Below, piece after piece: positions 53,220 through 61,437 of a stretch of DNA of 64,000 nt (positions are counted from its first letter, which is position 1; each line of letters opens with the position of its first letter). The stretch lies in assembly GCF_963666145.1 (NCBI RefSeq), contig NZ_OY762614.1, positions 3,896,501 to 3,960,500 on the forward strand, read 5' to 3'. The notes under the pieces are model-generated. The model was not told the DNA's origin. It saw only the letters and a list, made by a program, of their open reading frames with translations, and did no database searches. The position numbers and the translations under genes were made by a program. Origin of the DNA: an uncultured Desulfobacter sp. (GTDB lineage: Bacteria; Desulfobacterota; Desulfobacteria; Desulfobacterales; Desulfobacteraceae).

Positions 53220-53916
53220 GGTAAATAACATTGATGTCAGTTATGGGGATGTCCAGGTCATTTTTGATCTGTCCATGCGCATTGAAGAGGGTGAAGTGGT
53301 CTCCATTATCGGCGGTAACGGTGCCGGGAAATCCACATTGCTGCGCACCATTTCAGGGTTGATGCAGCCGTCCGCCGGTCAGATCACCTTTAAAAATAGA
53401 TCGATACACACCCAGCCGCCCGAGGAGATTGTCAACCGTGGTATTGTCCATGTCCCGGAAGGGCGCAGGCTTTTTTCTTTGATGACCATAAAAGACAATC
53501 TTATTGTGGGTGCGTATAACAAGGAAGCCGACAAGTACAAAGAGCAGACCCTGGCCCAGGTATATGAGATGCTGCCGCGACTCAAAGAGCGGGAAAATCA
53601 AACTGCCCTGACTTTGTCCGGCGGGGAGCAGCAGATGGTGGCCATTGGGCGGGGGCTGATGGCCCGGCCTAAAATCCTGATGTTGGATGAACCTTCCCTG
53701 GGGCTTGCCCCGGTTCTGGTCAACAGTATTTTTGAGACCATCCGGAAAATCGCCGACCAGGGCACCACCGTACTCCTGGTCGAACAGGACGTGAACCATT
53801 CTCTGCGCCTTTCAGACCGCGGCTATGTCCTGGAACACGGCCGAATTGCCCTGGAGGGCAAGGCCGATGAACTTTTGGGTAATCCCCACATTAAAGAAGC
53901 GTATTTAGGTATTTAG
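53206..53916 (+). CDS. livF: Liv-type ABC transporter ATPase LivF
   Basis: The ATG at 53206 fits the GGGAG site better than the ATG at 53200. The 236-residue ATPase has Walker A GGNGAGKST, signature LSGGEQQM, Walker B ILMLDEPSLGLAP and the switch histidine region. It overlaps livG by 14 bp and ends the operon; a terminator follows at 53934. Confidence 0.9.
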   Translation: MGFLEVNNIDVSYGDVQVIFDLSMRIEEGEVVSIIGGNGAGKSTLLRTISGLMQPSAGQITFKNRSIHTQPPEEIVNRGIVHVPEGRRLFSLMTIKDNLIVGAYNKEADKYKEQTLAQVYEMLPRLKERENQTALTLSGGEQQMVAIGRGLMARPKILMLDEPSLGLAPVLVNSIFETIRKIADQGTTVLLVEQDVNHSLRLSDRGYVLEHGRIALEGKADELLGNPHIKEAYLGI

Positions 53917-53933
53917 CTGTAAATTTTTCTCAG

Positions 53934-53956
53934 GCCCCCTTTATGGGGGCTTCTTG
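53934..53956 (+). terminator. Terminator of the liv operon
   Basis: GCCCCC at 53934-53939 and GGGGGC at 53945-53950 form a 6-bp GC stem with a 5-nt loop, followed by TTCTT. It starts 17 bp after the livF stop. Confidence 0.75.
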
Positions 53957-54119
53957 AGATCCTACGAATATTTTTGTCTCCCCCCATTCCCTGCCACAAA
54001 AATACCGTCACCATAATCCATTCAGTTCCATAGTCAGAATTAAACCCGTCACGGATGCGCGGGATTTTAAGTCTCCATCAAACAACCCGCAAAATACAAA
54101 CCAAGATGTTTGAAAAAAA

Positions 54120-54198
54120 CATTCAATCCCTTCGGGATTTCGTTTTTAAACCACAGAGGGCACAGAGGTTTGGCTTTCGCCAAACTGCACAGAGAATA
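54120..54198 (-). repeat. Long inverted repeat flanking liv operon, right copy
   Basis: This is the inverted partner of 48876-48956. It reads AATCCCTTCGGGATTTCG, then AACCACAGAGGGCACAGAGG and a TTTGGC/GCCAAA hairpin. Together the copies bracket a 5.2-kb segment holding the liv operon and its promoter. Confidence 0.75.
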
Positions 54199-54439
54199 GC
54201 GCTGTGATGAAAAATGACAGGATGGGCACGCTTTTTGTGCCCATCGATTGTTCGTAAAAATTAACCACCCCTAAATTTATCGTTCAGTGACAAAATGTTT
54301 TACATCTAATGGTGGGCAAAGCTGCGCTTTTGTCCATCCTACTTGGCTATTGTTGATGAATGCTGTTTTGAACTATATCTGGGCGCGGATAAGTAGACTT
54401 GTGCCGCTTTTTCAGGATAAATCAGAGGCAAGAGTTTAA

Positions 54440-54480
54440 TATATAAAATTTATTCTTGCTTTTCTTTATCCAGGGTGGTT
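54440..54480 (+). repeat. 41-bp upstream block, copy 2
   Basis: Matches 4383-4423 at 34 of 41 positions and, like it, lies directly upstream of a small membrane-protein gene. Confidence 0.6.
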
Positions 54481-54532
54481 AATCTCTCATAGAATTTATT
54501 TGTTATTACATGCTGTTTCGAAGGGTTTAAAA

Positions 54533-54940
54533 TTGAAAACACAAACACCATTAGTAAAGTATCCAGCACAACTGATTTATTTCATAGTTTTTTTTGTTAT
54601 AGCGTCTGTGATTCTAAGTGGAATGACGTTTATTCTTTCTCAGATTGAAATCCAACTTTCTCAGAATGGAATCGATATAGAAAGTGTATTCCAACTCTTT
54701 CGTGCGGTCCTTGGTATTACCTTTCTTATAGTAGCACCAGCCTGGCTTTCAAGACGTGCTACTATCGCTTTCACAGAATACAATTGTTTTTTTTGCGAAT
54801 CCATAGTTGTAGCTGTCAAAGAATTGACCATGTACTTTTATTTATTACCTATCATTGGAAAATATTTTGATGCTAAATCTCAGCAAAACCAGCCAGCGCC
54901 TGTAAGAAAAATTGATCCTCAAACTCGATTTGATGATTAA
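54533..54940 (+). CDS. Small hypothetical membrane protein
   Basis: No ATG fits; a TTG at 54533 with AAGGG upstream is the best start, and a TTG at 54500 is possible. The about 135-residue product has two hydrophobic segments (PAQLIYFIVFFVIASVILSG and AVLGITFLIVAPAW), then a soluble C-terminal tail. No family is recognised. Its low GC content and its upstream block shared with 4383 suggest an accessory gene. Confidence 0.45.
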   Translation: MKTQTPLVKYPAQLIYFIVFFVIASVILSGMTFILSQIEIQLSQNGIDIESVFQLFRAVLGITFLIVAPAWLSRRATIAFTEYNCFFCESIVVAVKELTMYFYLLPIIGKYFDAKSQQNQPAPVRKIDPQTRFDD

Positions 54941-55206
54941 CAACAAATTCGCTCATTGAATTTTCGGCCAAAGGCTTGCAATTGGTCCAAGAAATAAAAG
55001 AAACGACTCAAACTAAGTCCTACGATTGGACATGGGAATTACATTTAATACATTAAACTCCTGATTTTTCAGAAGCCCGTCAAACTCAATTTAATAGAAC
55101 AAAAAATTGACTAAACGCCGCCATTGACAGTAAATCTTAAGATTTCTGTTGTTGAATACTGCCGTCAGAAAGGTTCGAGCGTGGCTGTAAAAACGGCAGG
55201 CTGATT

Positions 55207-55680
55207 TTAAATTTTAGGCGACTCTTCTTCAAACTCAACATTCAGATAGATTTCAGATAACGGCAGTTCAAAATTAAAGGATTGCAGCTTTAAAATTCGG
55301 TCTAATCCATCGTATGATTGATACCCCCACATATCATTTTGCCGTATATATTGTTCAACCCAGCATTCATATTGGGATACAAGGATATATTCTTGAAGCG
55401 TAGGAATCGTCCGGTAATAGGCAAACTTTTTCGTCCTGTCAAAACGCTCGGTTGAATCTGACAGAATTTCTATAATGACAACGGGGTTTGTCAGTGTATC
55501 AAACTGATCATCTTCGAATTTTGCATCACCACATGCAATGGCAAGATCAGGGTAGGTATAATGTTCTCCAGTTTTAACCCGCATGTCATTGGAAAACACT
55601 TCGCAACGGGCCGGGTTGGTTTCAAAATTGATGCCTAATTTTTTTGATTTGTTTCCATCTTTAACGTTGTGATGTTATAA
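55207..55680 (-). pseudogene. Uma2-family (DUF820) nuclease-like protein, 5' truncated
   Basis: The C-terminal two thirds of a Uma2-type PD-(D/E)xK domain is present: YTYPDLAIACGD, NPVVIIEILSDSTERFDRTKKFAYYR and EYILVSQYECWVEQY. The frame can start at a GTG at 55599 and is open to about 55673, where a stop ends it before the usual N-terminal 60 residues. There is no good ribosome site. Uma2 proteins are common in mobile or cyanobacterial DNA with unknown function. It is probably a relic. Confidence 0.6.
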
Positions 55681-55706
55681 TGTCGCAAACAATATGGAGG
55701 TAACAT

Positions 55707-55940
55707 ATGTCCACATTATCAAAACGTTCGACAATTTACTTAGACCCGGTTCTTCATCAGGCTTTAAAGATAAAATCTTTAGAAACATCACGGTCCATAT
55801 CTGAGATTATTAATGAGGCAGTAAAACAAGCTTTAGCTGAAGATGCAGAAGACCTTGCCGTATTTGATGACAGACGGGATGAGCCTTTAATCAGTTATGA
55901 GGACATGGTCAAAAAGCTGAAAAAAGATGGCAGAATATAA
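55707..55940 (+). CDS. RelB/ParD-like ribbon-helix-helix antitoxin
   Basis: A GGAGG site precedes the ATG. The 77-residue protein begins with a ribbon-helix-helix motif (STIYLDPVLHQALKIKSLETSRSISEIINEAVKQAL, in two parts) and has an acidic C-terminal tail for toxin binding. It overlaps the toxin gene by 14 bp, the usual arrangement in which the antitoxin binds the toxin and represses the operon. Confidence 0.85.
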   Translation: MSTLSKRSTIYLDPVLHQALKIKSLETSRSISEIINEAVKQALAEDAEDLAVFDDRRDEPLISYEDMVKKLKKDGRI

Positions 55941-56184
55941 AGTTTATTTTAAAAAGTCTGTCTGGAAAGATTTTAAATCAATTCCGGACAAAGATTTAAT
56001 GACCATTCTGCAATGTGTCGAAGCGTTGGGAAATGATCCACGAGGACCCGGCAGTAAAAAACTTACCGGGCAGGAACGATACCGTTATAGAGTTGGCAAA
56101 TATAGAATTCTTTATTCCATACAGGATAAAGAATTAACAATATGGGTTGTAAAAGTCGGTCACAGAAGAGAAGTTTATCGCTAA
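55927..56184 (+). CDS. RelE/ParE-superfamily toxin
   Basis: The 85-residue protein has the RelE fold pattern: KVYFKKSVWKDFKSIP, LTGQERYRYRVGKYRILYSI and VVKVGHRREVYR with the conserved arginines. Such toxins cut mRNA on the ribosome or inhibit gyrase. It is translationally coupled to the ribbon-helix-helix antitoxin. Length and motifs are normal, so the pair is probably functional. Confidence 0.87.
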   Translation: MAEYKVYFKKSVWKDFKSIPDKDLMTILQCVEALGNDPRGPGSKKLTGQERYRYRVGKYRILYSIQDKELTIWVVKVGHRREVYR

Positions 56185-56227
56185 AGCGGACGAATAAATG
56201 TGCCGTTTTAATGCTGTCAACAAAACC

Positions 56228-56268
56228 CTTCAGCGGAGACAGTTGCTGACGCGTCTGCTCCGCTGAAG
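56228..56268. terminator. Bidirectional hairpin terminator
   Basis: CCTTCAGCGGAG and CTCCGCTGAAGG form a perfect 12-bp stem between the convergent toxin gene and the LutBA-type gene. Confidence 0.7.
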
Positions 56269-56282
56269 GCAATGCCTATTTG

Positions 56283-58418
56283 TTATTTGAACTGTTCGGC
56301 GATCAGCTCTGCAGTATGATGCACCTTGATATCCGCACCATCCTGATCTAATCCCCCCCTGATTTGCATGACGCAGCCGGGACAGTCCATGGCCACGATG
56401 TCGGCGCCAGTGCCTTTTATGTTGGTGAGTTTTCGGGCCAGAATCGAGCCTGAAATTTTCGGCAGTTTCAGGGAATAGGACCCGCCCATGCCGCAGCAGG
56501 TGTCACACTCGAACATTTCCGCCAATTCATATCCGCTTTGGGTGAGCAACTCACGCGGCGGCTGATCTGCTTTTAACGTGCGTTTGAGGTGGCAGGAGTC
56601 ATGATAGGTGATTTTGCCTAATTGCTGACCCTCTTTCAAGGTCAGGCGGCCTTCATCAACCAGTTTTTTTACCAGGGTTGAAAAATCAATGACTTTGGCG
56701 GCAAGTTGTTTGGCTTTGGTTATTTGATCGTGTTTCCCGATGGATTCAAAGGTGTCTATGAATTCCCGGTCCAGGGCCGCCGTACAGGTCGGACAGGCGG
56801 ATATGACATAGGTTGCATCGTTGTTTTCCAGAAGGGCGTTGATATTATCCTCGGCATTTTGGGCGGCAACGTCATAGGCCCCGTTGTAACGGGCCGGTGC
56901 ACCGCAGCAGGTTTGCTTTTCCGGAAAAAGGACTTCAATGCCGGCTTTGTTCAGTATTTTGACCATTGCTTCCCCCATTTCAGGATAGGCAAAATCGATC
57001 AAACATCCGGCGTAAAATATGACTTTTTCCTTACATTCAGGCTGTTTGATGGTCTTGAAAACATCGCGAAACGGTTTGGCGGCAATGGCGGGCAGGCTGC
57101 GGTCTTTGGTAAGATCCGAGAGGAAAAGGGGCAGGTGACGGATGAATTTACCTTTGGCAAGCGGTTTGCCGGCAAGTGATGCCGTGCGCAGCATACTGTG
57201 AAACAGGCGGCGGTTGTTGACCACCTTGTAGATGGATTTTGCCACAAAGGGGATACCCTGTTTTTCGACCAGGCGTCGGCGAATCTCCATAATCAATGCA
57301 GGAATGTCGATCTTGCCCGGGCAGACATCCTTGCAAGTCCCGCACTGGATACACAGTCCCTGGATATCTTCGGCGCTTTGAAGTTGATCATACCAGGCTG
57401 TCAGGATCGTTCCGATACCGCCGGTGTAGACCTTGCCGAATACATGGCCGCCCACAAGACGGAAAATCGGGCAGACGTTCAGGCAGGATGCGCAGCGGAT
57501 GCACTGCATGGCCTGCTTGAACTTGGGATCGGCAGCCATCTCGGACCGGCGGTTGTCCATGAGCACAATGTGAAGGTCTTTCATGGAGCCGTCTTCGTTG
57601 GGTGTCTGGCCGGTGATCATGGTCACATAGCTGGTCAGTTGCTGTGCGGTGGCGCTGCGGGGCAGGGCACGGAGAATGGGAACGATGTCGGAAAATTTTT
57701 CCACGATCTTTTCAATGCCGACAACCGCCACATGGATCTTAGGCAGTGAGGTGACCAGCCGGGCATTGCCCTCGTTGGTGACGATGGTGATGGTGCCGGT
57801 TTCGGCCACGGCCATGTTGGCGCCGGAGATGCCCATGTCGGCCTTGAGAAATTTGGTGCGCAGTTTGTCCCTGGCCACGGCAACCAGGCGGGGAATGTCC
57901 GTGGAGAGCCGCTCCTCAACTTCCTTGCTGAAGATATCCGCCACCTCTTCACGGGTCAGGTGAATGGCCGGCATAACCATGTGGGAGGGCCTTTGTCCGG
58001 CCAACTGGATGATCCATTCGCCCAGATCGGTTTCGCCGACGCTGATTCCGGCCTTTTCCAGGTGCGCGTTCAGGTGGATCTCTTCGGTGGCCATGGATTT
58101 GGATTTCACCACGGTTTTAACGTCGTTGTCCTTGGCAACTTTTAAAATATAATCGCGCACATCCGCCGGATTTTTGGTCATGAAGACCTTGGCACCGGCT
58201 TTTTCTGCATTGGCCTTGAACAAGGCGCACAGTTCGTCCAGGTGGTTGGCCGCATGGGCTTTGCGCTGGGAAACGGTCGTGCGAAGACTTTCAAAATCAA
58301 TGCCTTCATAGGCCTTGGCCCGGTTGACCTTATAGCTTTCCGAAAAATTGCCCAGCGCGCCGGTCAGATTGGTGTCGTTGATGGCGTTGTCTATGGATTG
58401 TTTGAATTTTTGTTCCAT
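56283..58418 (-). CDS. L-lactate utilisation protein, LutB-LutA fusion
   Basis: The 711-residue protein joins a LUD domain (residues about 60-300, with SGANMAVAETGTITIVTNEG), two Fe-S motifs (CIRCASCLNVCP and CIQCGTCKDVCPG) and a C-terminal part with two CCG domains (CCGAPARYNG and CCGMGGSYSL). This is LutB fused to LutA, as in sulfate reducers. With LutC it forms the L-lactate dehydrogenase complex that oxidises L-lactate to pyruvate and passes electrons to the membrane pool. Its start overlaps the LutC stop. A FadR-type regulator is divergent. Confidence 0.9.
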   Translation of the reverse strand: MEQKFKQSIDNAINDTNLTGALGNFSESYKVNRAKAYEGIDFESLRTTVSQRKAHAANHLDELCALFKANAEKAGAKVFMTKNPADVRDYILKVAKDNDVKTVVKSKSMATEEIHLNAHLEKAGISVGETDLGEWIIQLAGQRPSHMVMPAIHLTREEVADIFSKEVEERLSTDIPRLVAVARDKLRTKFLKADMGISGANMAVAETGTITIVTNEGNARLVTSLPKIHVAVVGIEKIVEKFSDIVPILRALPRSATAQQLTSYVTMITGQTPNEDGSMKDLHIVLMDNRRSEMAADPKFKQAMQCIRCASCLNVCPIFRLVGGHVFGKVYTGGIGTILTAWYDQLQSAEDIQGLCIQCGTCKDVCPGKIDIPALIMEIRRRLVEKQGIPFVAKSIYKVVNNRRLFHSMLRTASLAGKPLAKGKFIRHLPLFLSDLTKDRSLPAIAAKPFRDVFKTIKQPECKEKVIFYAGCLIDFAYPEMGEAMVKILNKAGIEVLFPEKQTCCGAPARYNGAYDVAAQNAEDNINALLENNDATYVISACPTCTAALDREFIDTFESIGKHDQITKAKQLAAKVIDFSTLVKKLVDEGRLTLKEGQQLGKITYHDSCHLKRTLKADQPPRELLTQSGYELAEMFECDTCCGMGGSYSLKLPKISGSILARKLTNIKGTGADIVAMDCPGCVMQIRGGLDQDGADIKVHHTAELIAEQFK

Positions 58419-58966
58419 CAGTTATTATCTCCCAGGTCGTCTATTACAATAATAATGAGCCGTTTGGGGCCATGGACGCCAATGGTCAGGACCCGTTCGA
58501 TGTCCGCCGTCCGGCTGGGACCGGTAATCATGGAAATATAGTTCATCTGCTGGGGGCTCAGTTTTTCGAGCAACTCAGCCATATCCGGGAGCAGGCCGTT
58601 GGCGGGGAGCAGGGCGATGTGAATTTCAGGCAGGGTGGAGACCAATCGTTTATCAATGGACGTGGCATCCTGCACCAGTGTTCCGGTATCCGCCAGGGCC
58701 CAGTCAACCTGGCTGATTCCGATATGGGCGTTGGCGGCCCGTTCGCGGCTGATGTCAAATGAGAACCCGTGGATCTGAAGCAGCAGGTCCTTATCAATAT
58801 GTTTAAAAAACGGACAGTCCGCCACGGCCGCATAGTGCCCGGGGCTGTCGCTAATCTGTTCTTGTTTCATGATCTCCATAATGAAATCCAGGGCAGCCCC
58901 GCGGGTCAGAAAACGGTACACCTCCGCGCTTACACGTTCCGCATTGGACTTGAATTGATCGTACAT
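58418..58966 (-). CDS. lutC: LutC-like LUD-domain protein
   Basis: This 182-residue protein has the LUD (lactate utilisation) domain: HIGISQVDWALADTGTLVQDA and LVSTLPEIHIALLPANGLLP, and ends IGVHGPKRLIIIVIDD. It is the partner subunit of the LutBA fusion and overlaps its start by the TGATG arrangement. The start is at 58966 just downstream of two FadR-type operators. Confidence 0.87.
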   Translation of the reverse strand: MYDQFKSNAERVSAEVYRFLTRGAALDFIMEIMKQEQISDSPGHYAAVADCPFFKHIDKDLLLQIHGFSFDISRERAANAHIGISQVDWALADTGTLVQDATSIDKRLVSTLPEIHIALLPANGLLPDMAELLEKLSPQQMNYISMITGPSRTADIERVLTIGVHGPKRLIIIVIDDLGDNN

Positions 58967-58989
58967 CGTCCCTCCTTTGATAGTAAAAT

Positions 58990-59000
58990 TTGTCTTACCA
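58990..59000 (-). promoter_or_regulatory. FadR-type operator 1 (lutC promoter)
   Basis: TTGTCTTACCA fits the TNGTNNNACNA consensus of FadR-subfamily GntR regulators. It lies 24 bp upstream of the lutC start. Confidence 0.65.
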
Positions 59001-59044
59001 ATTTTTGGATATCTTATAATTGTCTTAATTTATTGTCAATTAAT

Positions 59045-59055
59045 TTGTCTTACCA
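59045..59055 (-). promoter_or_regulatory. FadR-type operator 2
   Basis: A second identical TTGTCTTACCA embedded in an AATTTGTCTTACCAATTTTG context that repeats the surroundings of operator 1; the two are 55 bp apart. Confidence 0.65.
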
Positions 59056-59151
59056 ATTTTGTTTATGCGTGGGTGTAATCGGGCTTCCGGCTTAAACAAG
59101 CCCTTTTCGCACGATTAAAACGTTGATGAAAATAATCATCTGTGGTTTAAA

Positions 59152-59162
59152 TGGTCAGACAA
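59152..59162 (+). promoter_or_regulatory. FadR-type operator 3 (regulator gene promoter)
   Basis: TGGTCAGACAA also fits TNGTNNNACNA. It lies 35 bp before the regulator start and suggests autoregulation. Confidence 0.6.
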
Positions 59163-59196
59163 ATTTATGAACCCATGATCCGAGATATCCTAAAAA

Positions 59197-59916
59197 ATGA
59201 CCTTCAAACCGATCAGACCCAAAAAAATTTCCGCCCAGATTGCGGAACAGATTCGCGAGTCCATATTACGCGGTGAGTTTTCACCCGGAGAAAAGCTGCC
59301 GCCCGAACGAAAATTGTCACAGATGTTCGGTGTCTCAAGGCCTTCCGTGCGCGAAGCCCTGAATATGCTGGCCTCTTCCGGTCTGGTGATGTCCTATCAG
59401 GGGGGCGGCACAGTCGTGCAGTCGTTAATTGATACAGACCAGGACAATGCGTTGGGCGAGCTGATCCGCACCCAGAGGGCATGTGCGCTGGAAGTGATCG
59501 AGGTGCGCAAGGGCATGGAGGCCCTAACGGCCTATTATGCCGCAGAGCGCGCCACACCTGAAGATATTGCCCGGATGGAAGAGATCCTTGGCCGGATGGA
59601 TGTTCAGCTTGAAAACAAAAAGCCCCTGGAAGATTTGGATGCCAAACTGCATCTCCAGATCGCCCGGGCCACCCACAACGTCATCTGGCTGCATCTCATG
59701 CACAGTCTTTTTGATGCCATGAAAGATTTCCAGCGCGGTGTCTGGCATAATGTCTATGCCCTGGGCGACGATACCCGGCTTTTGTTTGACCATCACAAGC
59801 GTATCGTCACAGCCATTCGGGATAATGATGCCGACGCTGCCCGCAAGGCCATGGCAGAACACCTTGATTTTTCGGAAAAAAGGTGCGCGGATTACATTAC
59901 GTTTAGTTCGTCTTGA
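59197..59916 (+). CDS. FadR/LldR-type GntR-family regulator
   Basis: The 239-residue protein has the GntR winged helix (RESILRGEFSPGEKLPPERKLSQMFGVSRPSVREALNML, in two parts) and an all-helical FCD ligand domain with the metal-binding His and Asp positions (DAKLHLQIARATHNVIW, DHHKRIVTAIRDNDADAARKAM). LldR/LutR members bind lactate and repress lactate genes. It is divergent to lutC-lutBA and three matching operators lie between, so it is the likely lactate-responsive repressor. Confidence 0.88.
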   Translation: MTFKPIRPKKISAQIAEQIRESILRGEFSPGEKLPPERKLSQMFGVSRPSVREALNMLASSGLVMSYQGGGTVVQSLIDTDQDNALGELIRTQRACALEVIEVRKGMEALTAYYAAERATPEDIARMEEILGRMDVQLENKKPLEDLDAKLHLQIARATHNVIWLHLMHSLFDAMKDFQRGVWHNVYALGDDTRLLFDHHKRIVTAIRDNDADAARKAMAEHLDFSEKRCADYITFSSS

Positions 59917-60348
59917 CCACAACCAGGCGCAGTATCCTGTCAGAAAAAATATTTTTTTATTACTATATGGATATGACCATTATTTAGGAAAATTGGAACA
60001 AAAATTTCATGTTTTTTTCGTAAATTGTGTCGGGTTATTCAGTTATTTTTTTTAACACCGGATTGCACCTTGACATTGTTCGCCAATTTGGTAGATCAAT
60101 ACCAGAAAGATAAAGTATTCGAAGCTGTTTATAAAATAAAGTCTGTGTAATTTATACGGATTTTAACTTTTCGTTGTGGGGTGAGTTCGGGTGAGGATAG
60201 ACCGGGTTGTCGCTTTTCTTTTTTGTTGTGGGCCAAAGTGCGGTCAAAATTTGGGTTGGTCCATGGCCGTTATATCGGTCGCCGAAAGGGTATGGCCTGA
60301 CATTCCTTATATCTGCCCCAGATGTCGGTACAACTTATAGGAGATATT
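59917..60348. other. Intergenic region
   Basis: No gene is supported. A TTGACA-like element lies at 60070, but no matching -10 box is clear. The last 15 bp hold the AGGAGA ribosome site of the next gene. Confidence 0.4.
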
Positions 60349-61326
60349 ATGATTCGCAAATTCATTCCGATATTCATCATTCTGATCTGGACAACCATGT
60401 GCGGCCTGGCATCGGCAGTGGACTTAGGCATCATCACCGGCGGCGCGAAAGGCACTTACTTCCAATTCGGCCTGAACCTGATGGATTTGGGAAAAAAGTA
60501 CGGATATGACATCCATGTATACAACTCCCGGGGATCCGTGGAAAATGTATATGCCGTGTATAAGCGTCCCAAAACCCAGATGGGTATTGTCCAGTCCGAT
60601 GTTCTGGCATTTGTGCTTAAAGTGAAATCCAGCCAGGTCCTCCAGCTCATCGCAAGAAAAACAAAAATGGTATTTCCCTTGTACAACGAAGAGGTTCATC
60701 TGTTGGGTAAAACCGAGGTTGCGTCCTTTGATGATCTGGAAAACAGGCGGGTGGCCGTGGGCAAGGAGGGGTCGGGGACCTATCTGACTGCCAAGCTCCT
60801 TTTTGAGGTTTCCGGCATTAAACCTGCCAAAACCATTGCCGTGGGTACGGACCAGGCCTTGGCCATGCTCAAAACAGGTGACATTGACGCCATGTTCTAC
60901 GTCGCGGGATTCCCCGTGGCACTTTTTTCCGAGCAGGTCACAGCCGAAGACAACTTGCATATCGTACCCATCAGAAACAAAAGCATTACCGAATTTTACC
61001 CCGGTGCCCAGATCCCGGCCGGCACCTATCCATGGCAGACCCAGGAAGTATCCACCGTTGCCGTCAAAGCCGTGCTGGTGACCTTTGATTTCAGGCGCAA
61101 TAATTGTGATTATGTGGGAGAGTTCGCAAACATTGTCTATGAAAATTTGGACTGGCTCAGACAAAATGGCCATCCAAAATGGAAAAGCGTAGACCTGGAC
61201 TACCCCCTCAAAGGCTGGGAGCAGTATGACTGCGTCAAAAAATACCGCAGAAACCGTGATTTTGAAGAACCATCCCAGCCCATGGATAAAAATCCGCTGC
61301 TGAATGCCATCAAGGATATTCTTTGA
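60349..61326 (+). CDS. TAXI-family TRAP transporter solute-binding protein
   Basis: AGGAGA precedes the ATG at 60349. The 325-residue protein has a signal peptide (residues 1-22, ending LASAV) and the TAXI signature: LGIITGGAKGTYFQFG, MGIVQSDVLAFV, VAVGKEGSGTYLTAKLLFEV and MLKTGDIDAMFYVAGFPV. TAXI proteins bind small dicarboxylates or glutamate in the periplasm. The TRAP membrane subunits are not adjacent, so it is an orphan or works with a distant transporter. It could serve as a sensor protein. Confidence 0.82.
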   Translation: MIRKFIPIFIILIWTTMCGLASAVDLGIITGGAKGTYFQFGLNLMDLGKKYGYDIHVYNSRGSVENVYAVYKRPKTQMGIVQSDVLAFVLKVKSSQVLQLIARKTKMVFPLYNEEVHLLGKTEVASFDDLENRRVAVGKEGSGTYLTAKLLFEVSGIKPAKTIAVGTDQALAMLKTGDIDAMFYVAGFPVALFSEQVTAEDNLHIVPIRNKSITEFYPGAQIPAGTYPWQTQEVSTVAVKAVLVTFDFRRNNCDYVGEFANIVYENLDWLRQNGHPKWKSVDLDYPLKGWEQYDCVKKYRRNRDFEEPSQPMDKNPLLNAIKDIL

Positions 61327-61437
61327 TCCCGGCCTGGTGGAAACCAGCGACCAAGGACCACAGGTAAGGTGAATTGAGCCGGGGGCAGGGCATACTGTTC
61401 AGTTTATAATCTTGTGGTCTTAAGAAGAAGGTGTGCC

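Larger units (their letters stand above)
53957..54532. other. Gene-free stretch with repeats
   Basis: I see no gene here. It contains the right copy of the long inverted repeat (54120-54198) and the second copy of the 41-bp block (54440-54480). Confidence 0.5.
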
